DNA of 64,000 nucleotides, taken from the NCBI GenBank assembly GCA_947685225.1, contig CANTUV010000004.1, positions 10,819,001-10,883,000 on the forward strand, written 5' to 3'. Positions 31,806-42,998 of this stretch are shown in pieces. Under the pieces are notes generated by a model that had not been told where the DNA came from, made no database searches, and saw only the letters and a list, made by a program, of their open reading frames with translations. How positions within the stretch are numbered: the first letter of the stretch is position 1; each line of letters opens with the position of its first letter. This DNA is from Garcia nutans. Lineage: Eukaryota; Streptophyta; Magnoliopsida; Malpighiales; Euphorbiaceae. Both the position numbers and the translations under genes were made by a program.

Positions 31806-33344
31806 CTGTTGATAAATATGCAAAGTCAAATTTTAATTAATAATGAGGTTAAAATTATTTAAACTCCTACTAAAAAATATAACCCTCTAAAGAAATATTT
31901 TAGTAGGCTAAGATCCGTATTTCACTTAATTCTAAACTCAGCTTTGGCGTGACGCTTAAAATCAAGTTATTTAGGTAGGTAATATCTTTACCAATTACAT
32001 CTCATGTAACTCTTAGTAATTATGGAATATTGACATCATATGTCATAGCATGTTGAATTCCATCTAATGCCTTAGGCCCAAAACCATTTTGATAGCCTAA
32101 TTAAGTCTAACCAATTTTAAAACATATGAGTAGCACTATTACTCATCCTACTTAGCTAGGAATGTTTAAAGCATATTGCTTTGGCAATACCTACTTTAAT
32201 ACAATCTTAGTTTTGATAGGTGTTCAAAACGTGGATGGCATTTAGACTTAAATTATTAATGAGGGTTCAACTAAATTATTATCATGTCTTGCATTACATA
32301 TCATTATATTTTAGCATCCTATATGCATATATATAATTTATCACATAAGCATCATATACCAAATGACAAAATATGTAAACGTGACATAGCATGGCCAAAC
32401 TAAATATGATCTTCAAGAGACCAAATGAAGATCATAAAGGCAACCCTAGGTGAAAAACCTATCTATTACAACACTTGCAATATTACATATCTTCAAAACT
32501 TGAGCTTGTGCTTCCATCACCATGGAACCATCTTCTCCTTGGTATAAATCTCCATCACAAACATTGTAGCTTGAATCTTCATATATTACAATAAAAGAAA
32601 ATCTAACTACTAGTAAAATAAATTACAACAAAATAAACGACACGCAGGCCGTATTTACCCAAAATAAAGATATGAATAAACCAATCACATAGGTCATAAG
32701 GCCATGCTATGCACCATGCCAAGACATCAAACAAACATAACATATTCATCACCAACATGTTAAATAGAAACAAATATATTGACATTCTTAATGTCGCGGT
32801 AACGAACTATAGGGCGCGAACATACGGCGGTCCCGCTAGCCGGTTAGCGGGCGGGGCTCCCGCTGGCCGGTCAGCGGGCGGGGTTCCGAAGGGGCAGCGC
32901 CCCTGGGCGGGGTCGAGGGGCAGCGCCCCTCGAAGCCAAACAGAAACGTTAATCTCATTAACATTTTTCTTTGGCGAAACCCTAAAACAGAACCGTTAAT
33001 CTCATTAACCTTCTTACTGTTTTATTTCGAATATGTACAACCCATTACAGAATCATTACCAAATGTTTATATCACATATAAACTTAATCGTTTTCGTCAT
33101 ATGAAAAACATTTTAATCAACCAATCATATATACGTGATCATCTCATGAAAACGAAATTAAAAACACCAATCCTTTCTCATCATATGAAAAACGAATTAG
33201 GGTTTTACAGAAACGAAACCAAAAACCAATCCTTTCTCATATGAAAAACGAATTAGAGTTTTATAGTTAACATGCCATACGTAAACAATATATATCACCA
33301 TAATCATATCAACATGGCATTTTCGACTTAAACGAAAACAACAA
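31806..33344 (-). other. C1 5' untranslated leader
   Basis: About 1.5 kb between primer site and gag start with no convincing coding frame. Mostly AT-rich, except for a sharply GC-rich hairpin cluster at 32832-32932. Repeated short blocks (GTTAATCTCATTAAC at about 32947 and 32994; CAATCCTTTCTCAT at about 33170 and 33225) occur between the hairpins and the primer site. Confidence 0.85.
32832..32932 (-). promoter_or_regulatory. C1 leader: four GC-rich hairpins in two duplicated pairs
   Basis: Stem-loops with arms CCCGCTA/TAGCGGG (32832-32851) and CCCGCTG/CAGCGGG (32859-32878), both with loop GCCGGT. Two more have core arms AGGGGC/GCCCCT with loop AGC (32890-32904 and 32914-32932, the second extended by CG). 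Within the first pair the closing bases change on both arms together. The position between primer site and gag would suit packaging, dimerisation or translation control. Confidence 0.7.
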
Positions 33345-33359
33345 GTGGCTCTGATACCA
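33345..33359 (-). promoter_or_regulatory. C1 primer-binding site
   Basis: The minus strand reads TGGTATCAGAGCCAC, one base after the LTR end at 33361. It is complementary to the initiator Met tRNA 3' end, the usual copia primer. Confidence 0.95.
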
Positions 33360-33360
33360 C

Positions 33361-34785
33361 TGTTAGGAAATCATAGAGATCACTGCAAACAAAAACACGC
33401 AGCGGAAAAATATTTGATCTCTGATTTCCCACCAGGATCCATGCTGTTCGTTTAATTCGACAAAAGTGTTCAAAGAACTAACCTGTTGATGATTTGAAAT
33501 CACAGTTTGGAAGAGATGCCTCGATCGCGAAACACCCTCTATCGCGTATCCACACGAATGCTACCGTTTGGAGTGCTAGCTCTCTGCAACGGCGAAGGCT
33601 GGAAAAACGTTTTCTCTAAAAACGTATTAGGGTTACCTTTTTCGTTCCTCTTTGTTTTATTGTTACCTCTGAGAAGACTTAACGTCTGGAGTGAATATAA
33701 TCACTCCAGAATCCAATTCAAAATTGGATACGGAAAGTCAAATTCAGAATCCAAGTCTAATTTGGATTCTGAATACATTATCTAATAATATATATAATTG
33801 GATAAGGTAAGTCAAATTCAGAATCCAAATCTAATTAGGATTCTGAATATATTATCTAATAATATATATATATAAAAACGAAAATAATAATAATAATAAA
33901 TATTAATATCTAATATTAATATTATTAATATTATATCCAGCCCAAAACGCATTCTTGTGTGTGACCCGATAGGCCCATATTAATTGGCAGTCAATTTAAT
34001 CTCTATTAAATCAACAAGTCATAATTGGCCTCTAGCAAGGTGTTACAACTACCCAATTAATATAAGGAATGTCCAATTTGCCTAATAATAGTATATGCAT
34101 TAATCCCTTTGTCACACGATATCTAGCTTGAACATAAGTCATGGTCAACGTCATACTTATATTGTCCAAACTTATGATTACTCGATCTCCAAGTAGACTG
34201 ATAAAAACAAATGAAATTGATCACACTATCAATTCATTTGAGCACGGCCATGCATTTCACAGTCTCACTTATCGAGGGGCCCAAAAGATATCTCTCTCAA
34301 AGAGAGGGACAAATTCTATCTTGATTGTTCATTATCCTCTACATAATTTCTATCATATATGAACATAACCTTTATTACTATCCAGTTACGGATAATGTTT
34401 GATCATGTCAAAATATAATAGTCCTTATATTGGAAACTATGACAATCTCAAGTCAAAGAATTAATACATAACTATCATGAGATTTACTTATGACACTAAC
34501 CCATGTAGTAATCTCATGATGGGTCTATCCAATACATTGTTCTCTAACAAGTATCTATGAAATTGATTTGTATCACTATACACATAACCATCTAATGATT
34601 ATCAAATCAATGTTCATACTGGTTAAGAATTATTTTTTTTATCTCTATAACAATAATAAACCAGGGACAAATATCAAAATTGTGTAACATGCAAACAAAC
34701 AATAATGATAATAAAACCTCATTTATTAATAATGAATGTATAACATAAAGATCCAAATAAATGGCCTAGGGCACATACACTAACA
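33361..34785 (-). repeat. C1 5' LTR
   Basis: 1425 bp, near-identical to 26354-27779. Differences seen: C/T near 33495, A/G near 34391, and one T fewer in the run near 34630. Followed by the second TSD copy ACCCG. Confidence 0.97.
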
Positions 34786-35839
34786 ACCCGTGTTATGTTA
34801 TGTAAGGGATACCATACTTTCACTCAAGGTATGGAGATCGAGCATGGCATAACCACTCATAGCCTTGTACCGTTTGGTATATACTTGCTTATGGAACCTA
34901 AGCCTTTTAACCCAAAGACTAAAGCTCATGTAATTGGCCTAGTTACTTTCCTTAGGTTTTACCCCAAATGCATGTTGTTTGACTATAGTTAATTTATCTT
35001 GGTTTAAATCATGGCTTTTTTGGTTTGTTCTTTTTCTAATATGACCCAAGTACATTTACAAGCTCAAAATAAATTTTTTCTTTAAAATCCAAAAGACCAA
35101 AACTATTTTCAAAATTTTTCAAGATGGTCTTTGGACATAAGATTTTTTCTAAAAACAAGCCAATTTTTTTTTTGTTTGGGCCCATGGCCTAAATACTAAG
35201 CCCAAAATCCATTTTTCTAACCTTTTTTACAATGGGCTTAGAAACAAAACTATTTTCACCCAACCATTTTTTACAAAGAGCTTGCAAAAATATTTAGGTC
35301 AATTATGAAATACCAAAAATCAATTGTGGGCCTAGTTTACACTAAGAACAAATTAACCATGGGCTTGCTTTTGGCATGAATCATTAGTTACTTTTTCAAG
35401 TGAGAAATCTATTTATAATAAACCTCTTAATTTCGTTTTAATCCAACATAGCATAAAAGCTACTTTAGTTGGTTGAATGGATTAAAACCTAATGGCAATT
35501 ATCATTAATTGATTTCCATTTTCGAAAATATAACTATTGGTTGAATCGTCCGAAGGAATTATTCAAAAGCAAGATACCCCATGTTGGTATTTTGTTAACC
35601 ATATACCTAGGAAAAGAGACTCGCCATTCGTGTGTGGATGTTATAAGGTTGGAAGGAACGTCCTAATTTGTTCTTATTTGTTAATTGTTTGTGCATACAT
35701 GCATACATTTGCATCTCATATCATTGGTCCTCTCTGGCTCACAGCCCTGGATTAGGAAAGTTCAAAAGCTTACGACAATTCGACCTAAGCTGGAGATGAA
35801 GTATCTAGCAATGACTCAATCACTTGCTCACCAAAGACA
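34786..35839 (+). other. T2 leader, distal part
   Basis: T2 sequence resumes here after C1 and is collinear with T1 22980-23964. No coding evidence. An acceptor-like CT-rich stretch ending in CACAG at 35743-35744 precedes the gag ATG by 95 nt, at the matching place in T1. Confidence 0.75.
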
Positions 35840-37231
35840 ATGGAGCCTGAACAAATTCCAAGAATGGTGGATGAAGCCCTCAATGCCAAGATGGAAGAAA
35901 TCAAAGAGGCCCTAGCCGAGACCATGAGGAACCAATTGACTACAATCTTGGAGAATCATGCCGAGGCTTCTACTAGCACTAAGAAGCCAAAGGACAAAGG
36001 GAAGACAAAAGTTAATGAAGTGGCTTGTGATGATGAGAAGGTGATCATTGATGATGATGATTGGGCTCAATAATACCAAGATCTTCAAGATAAAAACGAG
36101 CCAAAGGTTGTTGAGAAGGCAACTATTGAAAAGACCGAGACATCTGATATTGAAAAGATGATTGCTGATTTAGAAAAGAAATTTGAGAAAAAGCTGAAAA
36201 CTGAAGAAATGTCCAAAGTTGACAAATTATTTGAACAAGATGAAGAGGTCCCATACAAGTTCAAGATGCCATCTTTTGCAAAGTATAATGGCATTGGAAA
36301 TCCTCATCTCCATGTCAAGCAGTATATCACTGCCATGCAATCTGCCCGAGCTACTAAGGCTCAAACTCTAAGGTACTTCATGCTCTCATTGGACCCTGTT
36401 GTCCAAAATTGGTTCAATACCTTGGATGATGGAACATAAAAGAGTTGGGATCTACTTTACAAAGCCTTCATCCAACAATATGGATACAATGTTGAAATGG
36501 AAGTTACCTTAATGGAAGTTGAGTCCATTAGGCAATGACCAAATGAAAATTTTATAGATTATGTCAAGAGATGGAGAAACAAGGCTGATTTACTCAAGAA
36601 GAGGCCCGATGAATTCGATCAAATAAGGATGATTGTGAGAGGGGTGTTGCCTAATCTTAGTGAGAGGATGTCTCATACACTCATACGTGATTTCAAAGAT
36701 CTTCTCCAGGCTGGTCTACAAATTGAAGAGTGGGAAAGGGAGAAGAATCACTTTTCAATAAAAAGGAATGAGAAAGGGAACTACCAGTTGGGCAATCAAA
36801 GCATACAAAAAGAAGTTGATGTTAATGCTGCTAGTGAAAGAGGAATGAGGCAGTTTTCAGATCTGGGGAAGCCAATGTCTTGGGTTCTCAATAAGCTACA
36901 AAGGAAGGGATTGTTACAACCCTTGACTCCTCGACCTTTACCTAGTCCATTACCCCCAAAATTTGATACTAAGGCTTTTTGTCAAGTTCATCAGACTCAA
37001 GGACATGAGACTGATAGATGTACTTGATTAAGGCATGAGATCCAAGATTTGATTGATAGTGGCAAGCTACCCGATCCGGATAAGCCCAACACCAAAGACA
37101 ATCCATTACCATGGTTCAATAGCATACCTTGACCGGCAACCTTCAAGGTGGGAAAAGGATTGGAAGAAGATTTTGTTTTATCATCCTTTCAAGATGGGGA
37201 TATTGAAGATATGAAAGAAAAAGAAGCTTAA
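35840..37231 (+). pseudogene. T2 gag with five in-frame stops but no frameshift
   Basis: 464 codons stay in one frame from ATG (35840) to TAA (37229-37231). Stops at 36071 (TAA), 36437 (TAA), 36536 (TGA), 37025 (TGA) and 37130 (TGA). N-terminal helix and acidic segment; Lys/Glu-rich coiled-coil-like stretch near codons 110-130; gag core with LRYFMLSLDP (about 177) and FIDYVKRWRNKA (about 237); histidine-rich zinc-finger-like CxxHxxxxGHxxxxC near 381, in place of a classic knuckle. Matches Tat-lineage Gag organisation. No pol follows. Confidence 0.85.
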
Positions 37232-39606
37232 ACTCAACAAACTTTCCTTAGCTTGAATGTTGCTTTTCAATTTTACTTTCTTTAATATTTTGAACTATTG
37301 TTCTTTTCAAACTTAAAGTTGCTTTAAATAAATTACTTTCATCAAAATTTTGTTGGTCTTTGTTCATTTTGGTGCTCAACCAATGAGGAATTTAGCTTGA
37401 TGTTTATAAATTAATGTGTCTAGGCATCATGACTCGAATGACTTTACTAGATGAGGGAATTACTCTATAGCATTGAGTTGTGTATGCTTACTTAGAGAGG
37501 ACTCCTGCATAATTATCTTTGTCTAGGTCTTAGTCAGTCTTAGATCATGCTTTGACAAACTTTCGAGGTGAAATTGAACTCTATTTATTTAAGGGAGAAA
37601 TGATCTAGGCATTGTTTGATAAGCCAACAACTAGTATCCACCCTATTAAATATCAATCCCTAGTTGTCCCTTTGAGCCTTCATAAAATTTTAGCTTTCTT
37701 TTCATTGGCATATAACCTCAACAACCTATCTTGAGTTGTTGTGATACTTTTGACAAGTCTTATGATCACTAAGATGAATAGGCAAGAAGATCAAAGAAAG
37801 AAATGATTAATCAATATCATGTGGATAGTTGAAGTTCTCAAGACCATAAGGGTAGTTGAAGTTCTCCTAATATCTCCAATATATCAAGACAATATCAGAG
37901 TAACAAATGATTTATCCCTATTAAAGAAGATTTATGTTACTCCACTCATCCATTATTGGAAAGCCCAAGTTGGAACAAATAAGACAACTCTGTTTGAGCT
38001 AGAACCAAAAACAAAAAAGGAGAGAAAGAAAGAAAAACAAGAAAAAAAATCAATAGAAAAAGAAAGGAAAAAGAAAAAAGAGTAGAAAAAAAAGAAAGAA
38101 AAAAAACCCAAAATGGTTCAAAAAGCCAACTGAGTTCTCTTTTACCTAAAGCAGCAAAAGGCTTCTATTTGGTTCATAAAGACTTTTTTTGAGTTGGTTC
38201 AACCCAACCAAAGATTCAATTAAAATTGGAGAAAAGGAGGAAGACCACCCAGTTCTTGAAAGTTCTATAGTCCAACAAGAAAGAAGGACAAAAAGAGAAA
38301 GAAAAGGGAAGAGTAATAGAAATAAAGAAAAGGGAGAAGAAGAAAAGAAATGAATTTGGGAACCAAACTTTTTGCAAGGGCAAAAACTGTCCTAGTAAGA
38401 TCCAAATTAATGCTAACAAGATAGAAGAAATTTGGAGTCTAGCAAGGTTGCCTCTAAGCTGCCTAAAATTCCAACAAGAAATTTGTAATGTGAAGGTTTG
38501 TCCATTGTGTCACACCAGCTCCAATCTCAAAATGGCCTTCACTTAAGCATGTTTCCCTCATAGACCCCATTTTAAGCCTATCAAAGACCCGTTGATCTCT
38601 CTTTGTAGGTAGAGTCTATTAGTGGAGATAGTTTGGATAAGCATGCATATGAGATAGACAATATTTAAACTCAATGAGACCTTTGGCCAAGTAATGTGCA
38701 TGTGCCTATCTAAAGTGCAACAGTTCTTGCTTAAATAGAAATGATTCCTGAGTTTAAGTACGGTAACTAGGGTTGTCATGTTGTAGATATGTTAGTTTGG
38801 AAAATCAAGTCCTGAGGTACATCGACATTAATTTGGCAAAGCCAACATTTGATTTCAAAATGAAAAATTCAAAAAATTCAAAAAAAAATGTTTTTTCATA
38901 ACAAAGCCTTCAAGTTAAGGGAAGTATGTTGAACCTCCAAAGGACACATTGAGCAAAGAAAATTATTATTAGCAAAGTTATGAAGAAACTACCAACTGAC
39001 ATGCTGAAATATAGCTTGAAATAGATGAATCCCTGACTCCTCAACTTGGGATCTCCACCACTCATGTTTTCAACATCTTGAAGATAAAAGCCACAAATGC
39101 AAAGCTTTCGATCATTCCAATGCAAGACTTGAACAAGCGTTAAAATGGAACCAATGAGAATACTTCTGCTGATCGCCTCGGTCTGTGAGTCATGGAACCA
39201 CTGTAAGTATTATTCATGCATATCATGCATACATGAGCATATCACATCGCACTTTCTTGTCTTGTGTTGTCTATTCTTTGGCAAAATGAACAGCAAACAC
39301 CTTGCGAAGTAAAGAATCAAAACAAGATGTCAAATCAGGGGGGCATGGAAAGCCCATTGCTTGAGAAAGCTCCAGTCATTTTACGAAGAGAAGAAATAAG
39401 TGCTTGTGCGAAGAACTAGACAACAACAACATCAATCAAAGCTTGCATGGAAAAAATCTTTGAAGGGGGGCAAGGAGAGGATATAAGGTCCAATTAAAAT
39501 TAGCTAAATCTTTGCAAAAATGAAGAACAAAACAATGGAACAATTAGAACTCTCAAAAGAATGAAGATGTAAAAGACGAAAGATCAATCGAGCTAAAAGA
39601 GCTGAA
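37232..39606 (+). other. T2 post-gag region without recognisable coding domains
   Basis: Collinear with T1 44284-46414. Includes a strongly A/G-rich tract (about 38010-38110 and 38280-38350) that yields Lys-rich open frames of no known family. Those frames are not conserved in length between T1 and T2, so coding is doubtful. No protease, RT, RNase H or integrase motifs on either strand. Confidence 0.75.
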
Positions 39607-39610
39607 GCCA

Positions 39611-40085
39611 GGGTAAAGACCCGATCTCAAAAGAATAAAGATCCATTTTCAAGGGTGAAGACCCGATCTCAAAGGATGAAGATCCATTTTCAAGGGTGAA
39701 GACTCGATCTCAAAGGATGAAGATCCATTTTCAAGGGTGAAGACCCGATCTCAAAGGATGAAGATCCATTTTCAAGGGTGAAGACCCGATCTCAAAGGTT
39801 GAAGATCCATTTTCAAGGGTGAAGACTCGATCTCAAAGGATGAAGATCCATTTTCAAGGGTGAAGAACCGATCTCAAAGGATGAAGATCCATTTTCAAGG
39901 GTGAAGACTCGATCTTAAAGGATGAAGATCCATTTTCAAGGGTGAAGACCCGATCTCAAAGGATGAAGATCTATTTTCAAGGGTGAAGGCCCGATCTCAA
40001 AGGATGAAGATCTATTTTCAAGGGTGAAGGCCCGATCTCAAAGGATGAAGATCCATTTTCAAGGGTGAAGACCCTATCTCAAAGG
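39611..40085 (+). repeat. T2 minisatellite A: 41-bp unit, about 11-12 copies
   Basis: Head-to-tail units, each with two mini-dyads: GGAT-gaag-ATCC (e.g. 39674-39685) and GGGT-gaag-ACCC (e.g. 39653-39664). Many variants keep pairing through G-U wobble (GGGT/GCCC, GGAT/ATCT, GGGT/ACTC); a few do not. Located in the 3' untranslated part of T2. Confidence 0.9.
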
Positions 40086-40262
40086 ATCAAGTTTAGGATC
40101 GAGTATCAAAATCAAGTTAGGATCGAGTATCCCAACCCAATTTAGGATCGAGTATCCGAATCCAATTTGAGATCGAGTATCCAAATCCAGTTAGGATCGA
40201 GTATCCCAATCAAAATTAATATTGAGTATCCAAGTCTAGTTTAGGATTGAGTATCCAAAATC
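40086..40262 (+). repeat. T2 minisatellite B: 23-24-bp unit
   Basis: Seven to eight imperfect units built on GGAT-cgagt-ATCC followed by an AATCCAATTT-like spacer. The same family forms part of the T1 array (46430-46480 and 63330-63610). Confidence 0.85.
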
Positions 40263-40720
40263 GGGTCCAGAACCCAAATTTCCCTTAGGTCCAGAACCTA
40301 GAATTATCCTCGAGTCCAGAACTCAAAACCGGGTCCAGAACCCAAATTTCCCTTAGGTTCAGAACCTAGAATTATCCTCGAGTCCAGAACTTAAAACTGG
40401 GTCCAGAACCCAAATTTTCCTTAGGTCTAAAACCTAGAATTATCCTCGAGTCCAGAACTCGAATCCGGGTCCAGAACCCAAATTTTCCTTAGGTCTAGAA
40501 TCTAGAATTATCCTGGAGTCCAGAACCCGAATTTCCCTTAGGTCTGAACCTAGAATTATTCTTGAGTCCAGAACTCGAATCCAGGTCCAGAACCCAAATT
40601 TCCCTTAGGTCCAGAACCTAGAATTATCCTCTAGTCCAGAACTCGAATCCAGGTCCATAACCTAAATTTTCCTTAGATCCAGAACCTATAGTCATCCTCG
40701 GGTCTAGAACACAAAACAAG
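40263..40720 (+). repeat. T2 minisatellite C: 68-bp higher-order unit of three dyads
   Basis: A repeating trio of related submonomers: GGGT-ccaga-ACCC (40263-40275), AGGT-ccaga-ACCT (40287-40299) and GAGT-ccaga-ACTC (40312-40324), then the next GGGT at 40331. About 20 submonomers. The three arm types differ by paired changes; late units near 40640-40720 are more degraded. Confidence 0.85.
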
Positions 40721-40785
40721 CCGCCATATCAAAATTTAAGCTTTGTTGCTTTTCACTCTCTTTCACTAAGGTTTCAGATCATTCA

Positions 40786-40799
40786 AGCAGGGGGCAAAC
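40786..40799 (+). promoter_or_regulatory. T2 polypurine tract
   Basis: AGCAGGGGGCAAAC directly precedes the LTR start TGTAGACCC at 40800. Confidence 0.8.
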
Positions 40800-40927
40800 T
40801 GTAGACCCTTAATTTTTGACCCAATCCGATCCAATATGCTTTATTTAGTCCAAAATGATTTTTGTTGTTTAATTGGTCCAAAATAATTTTAATTAAATAA
40901 TTTTTACCTTAGTATCTAATTTTTGTT

Positions 40928-40960
<33 letters not shown>

Positions 40961-42998
40961 AATAAAAATCGGAGTCTGAAAAAAAATCGGCAGCAAAAAG
41001 TGGTCGCGCGGGCCCGTCGGGCCAGCGTCAGCTGGCCCGCAGGCCTGCGGGCGAGTTATTTCTGCTGGCACGCCCACAGGCGCAGCTGGCACACCCACGG
41101 GCCCGGCAGCACAGTTTTTGCCAGCACAAATTTTTTCAACGCAATTTTTTGAATCCTAATCCAATTAGGTTTTAATTTCTTTTTTTTATTAATATTACTT
41201 ACCTTAATTAATTAGGAATAAAAAACCTAAAAACCACTATAAATAAGGACCAATTAAACCAAATCAAAGGAGGAAAAAAAAATACACAGTGACTTTAGGA
41301 TTTGAGACCAAATCAAGGAAGGAAAAGGAAAAACTCAATTCAATTGATATTAATAGCAGCAGTAGCACGGCAAACAGAAGAAAGAGGAGAATCAAAGCTT
41401 GTCTTTGGAGCTAGTTCATCCAAGAAGAGTTATTTTTTGGAGAATCAACAAAAGGAGGTATGTTTTAATTCTTTTGATTTATGTTTTACAATAGCCAAAT
41501 CTATAAAATTTAAGTTTTCAAATAAAAAATCATAGAACTTTAATTTAGTTTTTCCAAGATTTCTACATTAAAACGTGAACTTCTTTTCTAGAAAGACTTA
41601 AAATTGTTATTTTTTCTTCTTAAAAACCTTAAAACACTCATTTAACATATTTTTCAACAACCAAAATAAAATTCTATTTCATTTAAGATTTTAAATTAGG
41701 TTCTTTTTCATTCAAAAACCTTAAAAAACACCTTTTCTACTTATAAAAACTTCAATCCGTGTGTTTAAATTCATAAAACCTCATAAAATATCAAATTGCT
41801 ATTTAAAACTCTAATTTAAATCTTTTACCCGAGAATCCAATTTCAAAGCCTAAAATCCAAAAATCATCTTTTAAACCTAAAATAATGAACCCTAACCCTT
41901 TAAAACCTTAAACCCTAACTTTTTCTAAACTTTAAACCCTTTAAAACATAAAAGACATAAAAACATAAAAAAACTCAAAAAAGTCACAGTAGCTTAAATA
42001 ATTATTTAAAATCATGAATTAAAAATATTTCAAAAGTGTCTAAAACTCAAGTTTTATTATTTCATCATTCAAATCTTAATTTGTTTAATCAAAGTGTCTT
42101 GCCAACCTTTAAAAAACATAAAACCTAATCTATTTTAATTACCTAAAAAGTCAGAGTAGCTTAAACTTTAGAATTTCCAAAGCCTTAACACATGAGATAA
42201 ATAACCCTAAATAGAAATAGTAGCTATACTTGAACTTTTATTTGTTTTCTTCAATTCCATATTTATTTATACCTTGATTTATTTCTTATGCTTTAATTTA
42301 TTTAATTTTAATACTTGATTTATTTAATTTATCATGGATGTTTGTTTTATATTATTGGTATTTAAATACTTTTAATGAATGATTTATTTATTATGGATGA
42401 TTATTTACTTTTATCAATCAATTTAGACTTCCAAAAGATGTAAGAGGTATGTTTCCACTTGGTGGGTACCTCATTAGTTAAACATCATGTAATTTAATTT
42501 TCTCTTATATTTTAGAACCTTTTTAAAGGGCATGTTTCTACCTTTTGGTGGGTGTCCTATCTAGACATGTGATGTAAGGACATGTTTCCATCCTTGGATG
42601 GGTGTCCATTTATTTGTTTTGTTTTGTTTGGACATTGCTTTGATTTTAATACAATGATGCTTTCTTTTTATTGTGTGTAGTATGGATAATGTTATTATAC
42701 TTAAGAATTTTATAATATTAAGACCTGTAAAGGAGGCCGGTTCCAATGAACCTGGCGTTGTGGGGGTACTGGGCCATTTCTCACCTTCCCCACACGTACC
42801 CAACTTTCCGAACCCATTAAGGGGTTGGGGATTCCTTAGGAATTGAGTCATCCACCCCTTTCTTTTTCCCGGCCCATCCGGGTGGCGACTTCATTTTCTC
42901 CAAACTTAGGTCCGTGTTCTCTAAGGCCCCGAGCCTAAACAGTTCCGAAGTCACAAGAACCATTCCACCGGGAGTGGGGGCGAAAATGCCCGCTCACA
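40800..42998 (+). repeat. T2 3' LTR
   Basis: 2199 bp, TGTAGACCC to GCTCACA, followed by the second ACCAT. TATA box 41238-41245; donor-like GAG|GTATGT at 41458. Compared with the 5' LTR the differences concentrate in the GC-rich island (40985-41120), which here includes extra GGCCAGC/GCTGGCC inverted words. Confidence 0.92.

Larger units (their letters stand above)
26354..34785 (-). mobile_element. C1: nearly intact Ty1/copia element (Angela/Tork-like)
   Basis: Minus-strand element of 8432 bp inserted in T2 leader with perfect TSD ACCCG (26349-26353 and 34786-34790). LTRs 26354-27779 and 33361-34785, initiator-Met primer site (33345-33359), leader, gag, pol with integrase before RT (copia order), polypurine tract next to 27779. 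By eye the LTRs differ by two substitutions and one T in a T-run over about 1425 bp, so it is one of the youngest insertions here. One single-base shift separates gag from pol. Confidence 0.97.
24051..42998 (+). mobile_element. T2: gag-only Tat-like LTR element nested in T1 gag
   Basis: Perfect TSD ACCAT (24046-24050 and 42999-43003). LTRs at 24051-26217 and 40800-42998, primer site at 26219, leader split by copia element C1, gag 35840-37231, post-gag region, three minisatellite blocks, polypurine tract. Without C1 it is about 10.5 kb. No pol domain is present, which matches the described TR-GAG class; a related autonomous element must have supplied the enzymes. Confidence 0.9.

Noticed and set aside
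39611..40085. Regular 41-bp repeats resembling a CRISPR array
   Set aside because: Units are contiguous head-to-tail with no unique spacers, in a plant retrotransposon 3' region; this is a minisatellite.
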